The notes: generated from the sequence alone by a model not told the origin. 64,000 nucleotides of DNA from Conchocele bisecta (GCA_029237695.1 CM055265.1:107930773-107994772), one strand, 5' to 3'; shown: positions 1-12,591, numbered from the stretch's first letter. Numbers and translations: made by a program.

Positions 1-120
1 GCAGATTATCTGTATACTGCTGAACAATTATACAATACTTTATAATTGTTTAATTTTTATTAACATATTACTGCTGTTTTCAACTGGCAAAATATATCTG
101 ATCAATATACTAAAAAAATG
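1..120 (+). repeat. Direct repeat, copy 1
   Basis: About 120 bp recurs, slightly diverged, at 761-900. Shared blocks include 'gctgaacaattatacaata' and 'ttttcaactggcaaaatata'. Both copies have the same orientation and no coding potential, so this looks like a local duplication or two copies of an unclassified repeat. The first copy starts at the window edge and may be truncated. Confidence 0.6.
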
Positions 121-760
121 TATATATACTAAAGAATTACTTTGATAGGTAAACCCAAGATATTTTTCATTCAGGACAATCTGTTTGGTTTGCGATCAAT
201 TAATGCTAAACTAGCGTTCGACCACTATCAAGATGCATGGCAATTTCTTACATTGAACAACACATGTTCTATTTAAAGCATTCCAATAGCTCAGTACATT
301 TAGTACTTTGATTATTTTACATGCTTAATCGTATTCATTAGCCTACATACAGAAGAAACATTTGCGTTTTTATACATGTACGTCCAAATACAGGCTTAGT
401 AATGGTAGTAGTATTATGCTGGTAGTAATTTTCCGGTAGTAATTATACTCTTATTAACCAGGGTCCACATTGATCTTCACTGGAGAGGTCTACTCTGATC
501 ATATTCTAATTGTATTGTGTCTGTCAATTAATGCTTATTGATAAGGATTCACACTTTCCTTTTCATAAAATAATTATACAGGTATGTGAAATTAATCTTC
601 CTGTAGAAATGCAGATATATACTAGCAAGCAAGTTGACCATATATCGCCAGAACTGCATATTATATTTGAGACCGCCCCTCTTTATAATAGTACCATTCT
701 GGCTTCACATGGATCTTTGAGATAATCCCCGATTATATTCCACTAGTTTTACAGCCCTTA

Positions 761-900
761 TGCAAATTGTCTGTATATTGCTGAACAATTATACAATATT
801 TTTAATTTAACACGTTTAAGATATGATAGTATTGTTTAATTTGTATTAACATATTACTGCAGTTTTCAACTGGCAAAATATATCTTGTCAATATACTAAA
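761..900 (+). repeat. Direct repeat, copy 2
   Basis: Second copy of the repeat at 1-120. It carries about 20 extra bases ('aatttaacacgtttaagata' region) relative to copy 1. Confidence 0.6.
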
Positions 901-2073
901 ATATTTGCTGTCATCCATAGCAGTTGATATGACTATAAGTATCATGTGTAATTTATATAAAGTATGATTTTTTATAAAATATGGATGAATGACGATTATA
1001 GCCTCATTAGGCATGTTAAGGGTGGTTGGATCTGAATCCAGAAATCAAATTCTGGAATGTATATTACATGTCACAAAATATCTTTACAATGATTGCAATT
1101 GATCGAGGAGCAAATTCCCCTCATGATTTCTACAGGGTATACCGGAGTTTTATCAGGTGGACATAATCCTCTCTGACAACTTTTGAATGCATATTTGCAA
1201 AACAAAACATTTGTTTGCTGTTTATGATGTTTACAAGACAATATTCACATAAGTTTACAACCCCTTCATGTGTGTCCATCAGGAGACAGAATCCCCCGGA
1301 CATAATCCCCCCCACCATGTTTTTTTGACACAGGGGGACAAAATCCTCCCCACCCCCTGCCAGCTTTTTGTTTTGCTTTCTCAGACAGCATGCAAGTCCT
1401 ACGAGTCAGTATGGCCATTACACGCAAGCATCAATCAATCATTCTGCCTTTTCTGTATACATAGTTGGAAATTAAACAATCAAGGTGTCCACATTCTTAC
1501 TTGATTATACTCATTATATATGAATGCAATATACCCACTTTTGCCTTGTGAACAATAAATGTAAATAAAAGGGGGAGATATTCCATGACCTGCTGGTAAA
1601 AAAAAAATGCACTACTACACACCATGAGGAAGCTACTGACCAAGTATTAACCATCTACCGGTACCTATTATGGTACAAACGTTTTACGACCAAACGTTGT
1701 AAAAACATGACCAAGGGCTTGAATTTAAAACTCAAAATTTACTTCGTACATCTACAAGACATAACAAAGCTACATAACAAGTAATTTTATATGGCAGAAT
1801 TTGACTTCCAAACTAAAGGTTACATGTTTACATTTCATCCACATTTTCTCATAAATCATTTACCATTTCATAAATGGTAAATACTCATTTCCCCTGTTAC
1901 AGATTATAGAAATATTTTGGAATATTAAATGGTAGTTTAACTGTTGAAAACTGGAGTAATGTGTAGATGACAATCAGGCAATTATACACTACAATCAGTC
2001 CTTAAACAGCATTAGTTTTGTGAAAGATAATGAATAAACTGTTCTTTATTCTATATTTAATTTTTATTTTTGC
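901..2073. other. Non-coding stretch, nothing recognised
   Basis: AT-rich sequence with only short, low-complexity open frames. I see no domain, tRNA, LTR or tandem array here. Confidence 0.5.
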
Positions 2074-2328
2074 TTAACCCTTAAACCGCTACTCACAACA
2101 ATTGTCGTCTGCTTTTGCTTTTATAACTTGTATTATTTCTCAATAAAAACATGGTTTGACAGTACTTCAGAATCATTTCCAATGGAAATGATTCTGAAGT
2201 GCTGTCAACTTGAAAGCATGTTATAAATTATTCTAAAGTGCTGTCAAAGCATATTTTTGATGATAAAAATGAAAAATAGAAAATAAACGGATGGCAAAAA
2301 AAAAATAAGATAGTGGTCTAAGGGTGAA
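2074..2328. mobile_element. Fold-back MITE, piggyBac-like ends (family A, copy 1)
   Basis: The ends are inverted repeats: left TTAA-CCCTTAAACCGCTA and right TAGTGGTCTAAGGG-TGAA. The interior also folds on itself ('cagaatcatttccaatgg' against 'ggaaatgattctg'). A TTAA target duplication (right copy mutated to TGAA) followed by a terminal CCCT is the pattern of piggyBac-class elements. There is no ORF, so it would be non-autonomous. A second copy lies at 4530-4771. Confidence 0.7.
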
Positions 2329-2430
2329 CATATTCATTTCTGAAACTGAATCAGTAACGTACATGTAATTTGTTTTGGAAAATCATACAATTAAGGAGTA
2401 TACTCATTCCTTAAGACAGAGGTGTCAAAA

Positions 2431-2935
2431 GTATCAGCCACTGGTGGGATTCAAACTCGGGGTGTAGGTGGTTGGTTGTGAGCACGCGAATGGTAATTTA
2501 ACGATCGGGGTTCATCCTTACCAGAATGCCGGCTTACATGGTTTGGTCGTCATTTACATTTTCGGGCCCCTGATACTTGAGAGCTAAATCCTGTTATGCC
2601 CCATTAAAAAGTAATAAGATTAGTGCTGATCATATTACTTTTGGGGCTGCAGCTAAGTGACTCTGGTGTGGCATCGACCTGGCACCAGGTCGGGATATTC
2701 TAATTTCAGGGCTGAATATATATTTTTTTGTAAATATTCAGTTCTGATTTTGGGAATTTCCCACATTATGGACAGGTTGAATACGGGATAGTCCAACCTG
2801 TTGGCCCGGCCTTAAATGACCCTGACAGTTGATAGGCCGTTAAACACCAATAATCAATCAATCAAACTCGGGGTTTCCAGATCCGCAGTCCTACGCTCTA
2901 CCCATACCGAGCTATTCCGGCTAATATATATTTGT
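2431..2935 (-). repeat. Degenerate tRNA-like SINE head, split by an insertion
   Basis: Read on the minus strand, 2935 to 2863 plus 2463 to about 2431 resembles a tRNA: an A-box-like 'tagctcggtatggg', then a B-box-like 'gagtttgaatcccac'. The tRNA-like sequence is interrupted at the B box by the retroposon at 2464-2861, whose 13-bp target duplication is taken from it. I read it as a tRNA-derived SINE head rather than a working tRNA gene, because box B deviates from consensus and the gene is disrupted. Confidence 0.5.
2464..2861 (+). mobile_element. SINE-like retroposon with 13-bp target duplication
   Basis: A 398-bp insert bounded by perfect direct repeats 'tcaaactcggggt' (2451-2463 and 2862-2874). 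Its 3' end is 'ggccttaaatga...ggccgttaaacacca' followed by an (aatc)n tail, typical of target-primed reverse transcription. The same body occurs at 51717-52021 (minus) and as a piece near 23640-23700. Its tail resembles the 3' end of the LINE copies at 43.2, 48.1 and 62.6 kb, suggesting that LINE family mobilises it. I do not recognise the head as any particular tRNA. Confidence 0.7.
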
Positions 2936-3865
2936 GATGAAAATGTTTTGTCAGGCTTGCGGTTTTGAAATATTAAGGAATGTTTAAAACTTGTGAAATA
3001 GTGTAAGATAATATACCAAAATATGTGTTGTAGTCTGTATCAGGACAGTGTATAGTGACAGTGACTGGTGCATTTTCTTTATACTATTTTACTTGACACA
3101 GAACTTTTCATCATGTGATGTGCTATTCACAAAAACTATTTTTATTACAAATTTATTATATTCTCATAAGATCAACATAAATCTTTTTTTTTGTCAATGT
3201 ATTAATACATTACATTTATAAATATTCATCAATATCAGTCAATTGCTGTATTTGATTCTGACATTATCTTGTGCTGATTATGCTATAATTCGTGCTGATT
3301 ATCAATACAATACAGATACTTTATTTAAAAAACCCTACACTGGTTACACATCGTAAATGTACACTATTCTCCTGTACCAGCGTCTGTCAACATGACTATG
3401 GGTCCCTCCATTGAAATATATTTAGGGGACACTGTGGACAGCTAGTTGTATACAACAGCAGGGGGTAGGTAGATGGTGACATACCACTCTGTTGGATCTC
3501 AATCAATTTGACCCCTGCATCCAAACAAGTGTGGTGAAGGACACACCTCATGTCTCTTGTGACCAATCAAATTCAGTTTGGTAATTGAATATATTATTAT
3601 TTTAGCTTGATTTACCATTCAGTCAGTCACTTCATCCAAGTTAAGAAGCTAGTGAAGTTGGCAGAAAAGATACTTACTATTTGTATTTTGATACAGATAA
3701 GTTGAACTATATTTACAAAATATAAATTGTTTATCTAGGTACCATTATATAATTTTTCAGTTCAGTTAATGTAACACAATTGAAAATTTCCAGATAATAA
3801 TTATTTACTTATTCTATTTTTTTTGAAAACATCAATTCAGTGGAAACTCGGGACAAAATATTAAA
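2936..3865. other. Non-coding stretch, nothing recognised
   Basis: AT-rich sequence without a convincing ORF or repeat structure until the tandem array begins. Confidence 0.45.
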
Positions 3866-4345
3866 ATCATTTTATTAAGTGGAAACTTGGTATCCGAGTT
3901 GCTGTGCACTGCGCGGTATTCCATTTAATGGGGATTACACACATGGTTTCAGATAGATTCATTTATTAAATAAAAAATAAATAGAATAATTTATTCAGTG
4001 GAAACTTGATATGTTGTTGCTGTGCACTGCGCAGTATTCCATTTACGGCGGATTACACACATAGTTTCAAATAGGTTCATTTATTAAATAAAAAATAAAT
4101 AGAATAATTTATTCAGTGGAAACTTGGTATCTGAGTTGCTGTGCACTGCGCGGTATTCCATTTACTGGGGATTACACACATGGTTTCACATAGATTCAAA
4201 CAAATATTAAATAAATAAATAATAAAATTATTTTATTAAGTGCAAACTCGTGATCTGTGCACGTACTGCACAATATTCCATTTACCGGGGATTTCACACA
4301 GTTTCACATAGATACAAACAACAACATGTACCTAAAATTGACATT
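3866..4345 (+). repeat. Tandem array, ~119-bp unit, four copies
   Basis: The landmark 'tggaaact' recurs at 3880, 3999, 4117 and (as 'tgcaaact') 4241, a period of 118-124 bp. Each unit also contains 'gctgtgcactgcgc' and 'ggattacacaca'. A partial landmark at 3841 suggests a fifth, mostly lost unit. The last unit is the most diverged. Confidence 0.8.
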
Positions 4346-4529
4346 TAATTTCTATATTAGATATCACGTGTGCAAATGTTTCATGATACATGGGCGATAC
4401 CGTGACAAAATAGGCAATTAATTTCTGATTACTGTTAATTCTACATGTTACTGCAAAAAATAAATTTGGCTAATAAATAAATTAACCCTTTCAACACCAA
4501 GTAACTGGGATGGAATCTTCCATGTTATA

Positions 4530-4771
4530 TTAACCCTTAGACCGCTATCTTATTTTTTTTGTCGTCTGCTGTTTATTTTATATTTTCCATTTTTGTCATC
4601 AAAACATGCGTTTACAGCACTTTAGAATAATTTACAAATTGCGTTGACAGCGCTTCAGAAACTTGGAAATGACTCAGAAGTGCTGTCAAACCATGTTTTT
4701 ATTGATAAATAAGGCAAGATATAAAAGCAACAGTAGACGACAATTGTTGTGAGTAGCGGTCTAAGGGTTAA
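4530..4771. mobile_element. Fold-back MITE, piggyBac-like ends (family A, copy 2)
   Basis: Both TTAA copies are intact (4530-4533 and 4768-4771). Terminal inverted repeats are CCCTTAGACCGCTA and TAGCGGTCTAAGGG, a perfect 14-bp match. Internal inverted segments ('gtcgtctgctgtt' against 'caacagtagacgac') extend the fold-back. The element is non-coding and inserted inside the MITE at 4482-4916. Confidence 0.75.
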
Positions 4772-4824
4772 GACTGTTCTATTAATCATAAAAAGGTTTG
4801 TTTATTAGAAAATCTGTTACAACC

Positions 4825-4879
4825 AGTGCAGATACTGATGAGATGGCTCGTTACGAGCCGGCTCATCTGGATCTACACT
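4825..4879. repeat. Mobile hairpin repeat (agtgcagat...atctacact)
   Basis: A palindromic segment whose arms include 'gatggctcg' and 'cgagccggctcatc'. A close relative at 46506-46575 is absent from the matching place in two other LINE copies, so this hairpin family is mobile. Related, more degenerate palindromes occur near 18934, 30270 and 32485. Confidence 0.5.
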
Positions 4880-5312
4880 GTTTGCAAACAGCGGTCTGTG
4901 GTGTTGAACGGGTTAACACAAAAACGACAACCATAAATAATAATGTAAAAATTCACCCTTCCCGGTAACAAATTAGTTTATAGGTGTTTATTGAGATTTT
5001 ATTTGTTGTTAAAATTGTTAGTCCTGCCCGAATAACATTTCTTCTCACTTTGGCATTACAATGTCAGTTTAGTATATGCTCGTTTGAGCTTGTGTTGTTT
5101 GCCAAAGTATTGTACCGTGAAAAGAATAATATAGGTTACAATCTAGTAAAAAAATAAAATTAAATATTTGTTTGGTCAAAATACCCCCATTTCGTGAAAT
5201 TGGGACTCCAATAAGCATGATACGGAATAACTACCTTAATCATAAAGCAATCTATTATTTACTATGCTTTATACGTTAGTAATAATAACACATTATTTCT
5301 ATTCCATTCCAG

Positions 5313-5455
5313 GGTGGTATGCAGCGACTGTTGTTGAAGTAGATGAACCTAATGACCAAATAGTTGTTTGCTATGAATTGGAACCAGACTACAGATACGA
5401 GACTGAAGTTATGCCACTTATCAACGGACACCTTGTGAGAATCAACAAACGTTAA
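5313..5455 (+). CDS. Probable terminal coding exon, Tudor/chromo-like
   Basis: The open frame is preceded by a pyrimidine-rich tract ending in AG at 5311-5312 and runs to TAA at 5453-5455. AATAAA follows at 5501-5506. The exon encodes about 47 residues beginning GWYAATVVEVDEPNDQIVV and ending near LVRINKR. Alternating hydrophobic and charged residues with an early W-Y suggest a small beta-barrel such as a Tudor/SH3-like fold; that is an inference from pattern. It resembles the last exon at 29906-30016, so it may be the tail of another copy of that repetitive family. No upstream exon was identified in the window. Confidence 0.45.
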
Positions 5456-5516
5456 TAATGTTGTATAGAATTAACATGCTATCAAAGCAAGCTGACATCC
5501 AATAAATCTGACACGA

Positions 5517-5695
5517 GTACCGTCAGCTGGTCAGTATATGACTGCCAACTGCCAGTTGGCAGGCCATGCCGCTATGTGGGCTGGCGGTACTAGTGTAGAT
5601 GGATCCAAAGCGGACCAAGTACCGTCAGTATATGACTGTACCACCTCAAGTGGTCAGGCCATGCCACAAAAAGAGCTGGCGGTACTCTGTCTGCT
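5517..5695. repeat. Two tandem fold-back units (gtaccgtcag...ctggcggtac)
   Basis: Two units of roughly 75 bp each begin 'agtaccgtcag' and end 'gctggcggtact', so each is an imperfect palindrome. They share 'atatgactg' and 'caggccatgcc'. Unit 1 also contains the palindrome 'ccaactgccagttgg'. The array starts a few bases after the poly(A) signal of the exon at 5313-5455. Confidence 0.55.
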
Positions 5696-5699
5696 AATC

Positions 5700-8600
5700 A
5701 TAACATAATTTCAGTAACAAAACCACACCATTTGATTATGAGATCTCATTTCTCTATGCCTCATGTACGAGACCACATTTCATGCTGACCAATCACAGTG
5801 AAATACACAATACAAAAAAACGACAGATAAAAAAGCACTGAAACTGTTCAGCAGGCATGTTATTGAGAAGTAGCTGTATTTGCCACATCATTCTGTTCTA
5901 GGTTTTATGTTGTTGTGACCAAACTGATCTGATATAATAAATAGCATGACCAGTGTAGATCATGAAGCGTTATGTTGTTGCATAATTATTGTGTGTATTA
6001 ATGTGGACATGTGTACTTGTGTCACTGTAAATGTGTGTAAATATGTAAATGTGTTAATGTGTAAATGTTTGTACGAGAGTGTATTTAAATCGTTAAATGT
6101 TCTACAAATCATCGACACACCAAATATGGACAAACTGTATGTTTCAAGAAAATGTATATATGATCACAGCAGAGAAAATACATGTACAAATAAAGCAAAC
6201 CTTTTTTATGCAATTTTGCTTAGCAATTATGCAATCAACATGCATGATGTGATATCATGCATTATACATGTATTGATTAAGATAACATTGCAAGATTAGC
6301 GGCCCTCATCCTTTGCCACAATTTCATGAGCAAGTCACGTGGTATTGTATCAAAGTATTAATCTTCACGAACATAGTTAAATCAGTTGCATACCTTATAT
6401 ACATTTTTTAAGTTTAAACATGTATTTTGATGTATTTTGATGAAATACAATATCCATATATGATCGTGAAAAAAAGCAACCGAGACAGTTTTCCCAAATT
6501 CATTCTCGCCAAAAGTCCATGAGGAATTGATTAAATGTAACAATGCCTGTTCGGTGCAGTTATGTATCTCATAGGTTAAGGTCAATTAATTGGTTTACAG
6601 TTTTTCTGGTAGTTGTGTTCATTAATTATCATGAATCTCTTGATCATTTGGTTGTATACCCCAGGCATAAAATGTATATATAATAGGGGTACGGTATATA
6701 GGTTTACACATTCAATCCGAACGTTCGTCATTCCATCTTACCGTGTGTCTGTCCATAACACTCTGTCCGTTACTCACCAACATCTACCAAACTTGGGATA
6801 AATAAACAGCTACAGCTCTACACCAGAAACTGACTTTATAAACTTTGACCTTTGTATGACCTTGACATACCTTTTCCACTTAGACATTTGGATTTCATTG
6901 TGCATTTAAATCTCCAGCCCATATAAATCATACCGACACCAAACTTTTATAAAATAACCAGCTACCATTCTCAATAACAAATTTACATCACATTGGTATG
7001 ACACTTTTTACTCTTCAAATACCTTCAATCCAATTTGTTTGATTAAATGGTTGGTGTGTCGAGGCGGTGGGCAGGGGTATCTGTGAGCCCCTGCTCACTT
7101 GCTGTAGTTTTACTGTGTTTCAGGTATTGCTATACATGGTCTATGCAAATATTCAGTTCTGATCATTGTGATTCCATTGGCCTACCGGGATCAACAATAT
7201 GACTTTTCTGCCAATGAATATCAGATCATATTCTATGGCTAACTATCAATAAGTGTTGTATATGATAATAGTAGGAGACGATTCTAATGTGCTTCCAAAA
7301 CATAACGTGGAACAGACAAATGATGTTTTATATATTTAGACAGTGAATATAACGTGGGAAAACCCAAGCCCAGTGAATATAACATGATATTTTTCTTCGC
7401 CGATAGCAGTCTGGCCAATCATGTACTGTTAATTTATAGATCATATAATAAAATGGTGTATGAATGCAATGAGTAAACCACTATTACATTTTTTTAAAGA
7501 GCTGAGCTTCTTACCGTGATATAATTCGTGATTGGATCCTTCTGCTAAACAAACAAGGAAGCATAGCGAAAAAAGATAGAAACAAATCATGCTAATCAGC
7601 TCACACGGTTAAAGAAATATTTTCTGACATGTTTCAAACCATATATAGTTTATAAAATGAAATGTAAAATGCGATATAATATCCCGATACGTGACATCAT
7701 AAATACGACTTTCGCATTTCAAAGGGCGTGCTCCACAGATGATTTGTATTAGTTGAAAGTATAGCACATAACTATGTTGTTATTGACGTAATGTATCCCT
7801 GCATGCATAAGGAAAATGGTGTACACTACTGCCATCTGCCGAACCAAGTGCTATACCTCTGTAAACTATGTTCAAATGTAAGAAACCAATCAACATTCAA
7901 ATGATATGACATGCTTTATGTAACAATGCAATGCAGAATTTTGTTTTGCTTACAGCCATACCTATTTGTTATTCATGCATATGACGTACTACGTAGTACA
8001 CGTATGAAGTTATTAAAACATATTTGATGTACACAACATACATTTATATATATTATGTATATATTTGTGACTTTTGTAAAAAGAAACACCATATTTTGTC
8101 TGTACAGTTCATTGGTAAGTAAACGAATCACCTGGAAAAACGGGTCACTTTTGCATGTCAAGACGCGGGAAAAAGTCTCTTCCATAGGGGGGTACTTATA
8201 TAAACTGGAATAGCACATTGTCCGTTTCTGTTACGCAATAAAAAATACAATACTATGTACATGTATGGCAGTAACTTTCTTAATAACAACAATAGATCAC
8301 TTCACTTACCTTTTAATCAACATATTTGTTTATGTATGTTGAGAAACAAGTCACAAATAGTTAGAAATAGTGAACAAATAAAAACATAAAATAAAACACT
8401 GTTGTTGTTGTACATTTTCCCGGGGAATGTCAATTTTTTTATCAACCAATCAAATCGTTTGTTACAAACGCTTTGTTATAAACCGGAAGTAGCCTGGACA
8501 GGCAAAAGAAATATGCAGTAAAATAAATTAAAAGCATTATTTTGTATGTTTTAACATCTGGGTTGTAATTGAAGGTGAAATTCTGTTTATTATAAGTTTA

Positions 8601-8748
8601 CTCCAAATAGATATGCCAGAAATTGCACCAATATTGATTAATATTAGACAGAATACAGATTCATATTTCATCACACTTTTTGGTGTCTCCCCTTGACTCT
8701 ATCTATACAGATTGAGTTGAATACAATGGAATTATTTTAATAGCCCTG
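5700..8748. other. Non-coding stretch, no gene recognised
   Basis: Only short AT-rich frames. The 5946-6299 frame is a low-complexity Cys/Val/Asn stretch arising from TGT-rich sequence and is not gene-like. I see no LTR, TIR or tandem array. Confidence 0.45.
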
Positions 8749-8945
8749 TGTAGTCGAGTAGGCACTCCTATGTGTTCCATAGTGAACCTAGACATTCTGT
8801 TTCCTATAAACTTTTATTGTTGTTTCATCTTTATATGGTTCCCTAGAACAAATTTAGCTTTGTTGCCCAAATGGCAACTTTGGGCAACTCTTGCAATTTG
8901 CATAAATCCAAGATGGCCGCCAGTCGCCATTTTTAAAATTTTACG
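8749..8945 (+). repeat. Left terminal inverted repeat
   Basis: Pairs with 12592-12772 in inverted orientation. It begins 'tgtagtcgagtag' and ends at the 'aagatggccgccagtcgcc' block. A short frame inside it (8770-8955) is a by-product, not a gene. Confidence 0.7.
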
Positions 8946-9360
8946 ACAAAAATAATTGTCATATAAGGATGTATACTACCATTTGTTATTTGTTTTGGAG
9001 TGTCTAGAATCGTTTTACGATGCTACAGTTATGTGTTAAGGCTAATGGAATGTTTATTCTAACTTTTCTATATCCAAGATGGCGGCATAAATCCTCTTTT
9101 TAACAACAAAACTTAATTAAATACTTGAAATAAGCGAGAATTCATAGTCGCACAACATTGTGGAAACTTGAGATATGATTTGAGAATAATTCTTCTAAAT
9201 TCACGACACTGCTGTTCTGACGCTCATAATAGGGGTACGTGTAATGAAAGTATGCATGTCAGTTGCTGAAATTTAGGTACCGTGCCTGGCTAAGTTAAAT
9301 TTGTTATTTGTGAGTTGTCAAAAGATCAAGAGATCCATGATACTCAATAAACACAATTAC

Positions 9361-12001
9361 CAACCACTGCAAGTGCGGTTTCAATGAACCTGTATATTGG
9401 TTTCAACGACTGCGCCAGTACTTTCTCAGTCCACGATACAACCGAATTCCAGCAGACATCATTGACGCTGACAGCAGTCAGTCTTGTATCGGTCGTGTTA
9501 TGATCCCTCGTCTTATATCCATGCAGACTAAACCTGCGAGGAATACTCTATTAATTCCTCTTTTACACTATACTGGTCCTAAAAAAGAGCATCCACTACT
9601 GTGGCCATTGTCAAAACTAGTGGGAATAGCTACACTGAGGTAGCTGCCCGCCATGCCAGTCTAACAGCTGTCACCGAAAAATATATCACGTGGCTTAGCT
9701 GTCTCAGTCTGGGTCCAGACTAACAAACTAGCCAGAGGTAGCGGTGTACTCAAATGTGCAAGCTCCTACATGTTTGGGCATATGATTGATACCCCACCCT
9801 CTCACCCAGATACTATTCTCACAACACTTGTGTACATGCAACAGTCACTGGTGGATATGGGTATGAAGCACGTTCACCTGAGCATGGACATGCATCTATT
9901 TTCTGCGACCAAACAAATATGCTGGTATCAGCCATTATGCAGTTCCAGAATGTAGTCCTTCATCCCGGAGGAATGCATATTATACAATCATTCAACAATT
10001 GTATTGCAATGTTAATGAAGGGCTCAGCTTTTGAAACGTATATTGCTGCCGCATACCGTGGCCTGACAAGTATATATAACGGTAAGTCCTGGGTGAAACC
10101 CATCGGCTCTATTGGGGCGGTTTCTATCTACAGGCCCAAAGTCATTGGAGCAGATAGTTCAGTATCTGGAAACTGCTCGCCTCCACCGGACTGGTCCTCA
10201 CTGGGTAGATAGCTTCCTTCTCCCGACACTCATTGTCCATCAATTTGATCATACAGTGATTTCATGGAACGCATGCTGACATACATTTTCCTCTCTGGAT
10301 AAGCACAATATGCACGATATCTTACCCAATACCTTCTGGAGATACCAATACCTTCACTTAATACTGAAATGGAGTCTCAGCTGACCAATTTGGAGAACAG
10401 ACCGCTATCAAGATAGGAAATGGTCTCTCAAGGGCATGACTTTATCTCCTGAACTTGTTAGTGAGTGGATTGACGACTTCCCCCATTACCCTACTTGTGT
10501 CTGACAATGTTGACTGTACATAGTATGCTAATCCATGAGATCAGTTCACACAGACACAGCACAAGGAAGAGACGAAGAATTGCCGTATATTGGATGCAGA
10601 TGAAGCGGCTTTTGTTGAAGCAGAGGTGGAGAAATATCCTCATCCACTGAAAGTCCACCTACATATTTTGTACAATCCTTTCACAGGCCAAATTGCCATT
10701 GCTGAAGTGAATGTGGCTGATTCTGTTGATATTGGACAAGCATTGGACAGCAAATACATAAGCAGACTCCTATGCGGATTATATGATCCTGCCAGACAAG
10801 AGCAACAAATAGTGCCAGTTATCGACATTGAAACCATTTGTATACGTCTTCTGTTGATTGTTCAACGGATGCAGCTGGAGCTTGTGACACTGTTCCACTA
10901 TGCATTTTGAGCTGTACCACCATTGCGTATCGACGAGCAGGGTCGCCTCCACAAAGGCAATACATCGGCGCTTGTGTCCAAGTTCTCCATAGAAGAGTAG
11001 ATAACCATGGAGAATCTGGACGGCGGTGTGTTTAGCCATGATGTGGCAGACATCACCATGATATATTATGTCCTTGAAGATGCAAACTATGGCAAGAACG
11101 TTATCCGCATACTTAGCGATGACACAGGTGTGTTTGTCCTACTGGTTTATTAGGTTTATCGAGAGATGCTACAATGCATGGTGAAGATGGAGAGATGGGA
11201 CAGGACAGTGTTATATATTAACGCCACTTGTACTGAGCTAAGTCCCAAATGTTTGAAATTACTGCGCATGCACGCCATCTGTGTGTGCGACACTCCAGCA
11301 TACCCATATGGCAAAGTCAAGGTTAAAGCATTGAATACGTTGCTTAGTGCAGACTTGTTAAGACTTGGTTGATGTTTTAGGCGAGCGAAGTTGGTGCCAC
11401 CACCGACGATCTGATGGAGACGGCAACGGGTTTCTTCATAGCTCTGTTTAGTTTACCACCGGGAACTTCAATAGAAGCTGCCCGCACCAAAGTTTTTGCC
11501 AGAAAGAAGAAAAGTCCTAAAATGAAGGTGCTGCCTCCAAACATCCGACAATCTGCTCATGCACACGCGACGTGCCCATCTTCAGGTAATGTTGTGGAAG
11601 ACGGCAACCCAACAAAACCAATCAAACGAGTCGAATGACAATACCCATTTGGGAGATGCGTGGCGGGGTTCCAATTCCTGTCACTCATCAAGGTGAACCC
11701 ACTCCACCACAGTTGAATCATGTACGTAATTGTCAGTGGAAAGCACATGGAAAGATGTGCATGGCTTGTGGGTCTTATAAAGAAGATATTTCATGCACAT
11801 CATACTGCAACTGTTCTGGCGAGGATGGTTGCTGCAATCCGCATACTAAGAGGTAAGCTGAAAGTGGAGGCAGGTGATATGACAGGGGATGTTGAAGACG
11901 TTGTTGAGGCAGATGATGTTGAAGATGACTTTGAGGACTGTATTCGGGAGGATGGTGATATTGTACCTGACATTGAGTATCCGATTCATGAATGGGAGTA
12001 A
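9361..12001 (+). pseudogene. Decayed transposon-borne gene, Asp-rich PIN-like core, CXC-type C-terminus
   Basis: Homologous blocks lie in several frames, so stops and frameshifts are many. Recognisable blocks in order: about 9490-9640 (start of the conserved part), 9770-9955, 9919-10100 (contains LHPGGMHIIQSF), 10590-10910 (contains NVADSVDIGQALDSKYISRL), 11040-11372 (contains LSDDTGVFVLL), 11414-11638, and a Cys-rich tail at 11650-12001 (CTSYCNCSGEDGCCNP followed by an acidic C-terminus ending at TAA). I recognise this block order from repetitive predicted proteins of bivalves and cnidarians but cannot name the family. The S-D-D-T-x-V motif resembles the metal-binding acidic cluster of PIN/FEN-type nucleases; here the last Asp of the usual DTD is Gly, a further sign of decay. 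Confidence 0.6.
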
Positions 12002-12591
12002 ATAAAAAAGTTTTCTAAGAATGTGTGTACGTATATATACATGTACATGCATTAAGCGTAATGGCATACATTAATATGTATTATGCATATTAATGTATAC
12101 CATTGCGCTTAAGTTTTCTTTATCTTATCTGATTAATATTGCAAAAATAATATAAGTATTATCATATGAGTAAGGATGTGTTTATTGGTTGGAACCGTTG
12201 ACAAAAATCATCATTCCAGAATAATTTATAAAATGCCATATATTCGGAACTGGTTCATGTTCTGACAAATATAATGGTATTCTCAGGTTGCTTGTATCAC
12301 TCATTGCATTAGTCTTTACATAATTACTTCATAGAGTAATTGTAGTTGCAAATAAATATGATGTTCATGGTTCATAACAATGTTTGCAATAAACAGTTGT
12401 CATTGAAATTACTTTTTTTACTAGAAATTCTCATCATTTTGGATAAAAATGTAAAATTTGACCCTACAATTACCTCTAGACCCTTATGATGACATCAAAT
12501 TAACCATAGTATTGCATAAAACGGCTCTACGTACACGAAAACATATATAAAGACATATTATACATCATTGTATGATAAGTAGGTAAAAAGT

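Larger units (their letters stand above)
4482..4916. mobile_element. TTAA-flanked MITE containing a second MITE
   Basis: Ends are TTAA-CCCTTTCAACACCA (4482-4499) and TGGTGTTGAACGGG-TTAA (4899-4916), a 14-bp inverted repeat with one mismatch inside a TTAA duplication. This is again piggyBac-like, but the terminal sequence differs from families A and B. A complete family-A element (4530-4771) sits inside at an internal TTAA, and a fold-back hairpin follows at 4825-4879. Confidence 0.65.

Noticed and set aside
2400..2940. Functional tRNA gene on the minus strand
   Set aside because: The tRNA-like sequence is split by a 398-bp insertion and its B box is off consensus; it fits a SINE head.
5946..6299. 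117-aa Cys/Val/Asn-rich frame as a secreted cysteine-rich peptide
   Set aside because: Cys codons arise from TGT-rich low-complexity sequence; there is no signal peptide and no regular Cys spacing.
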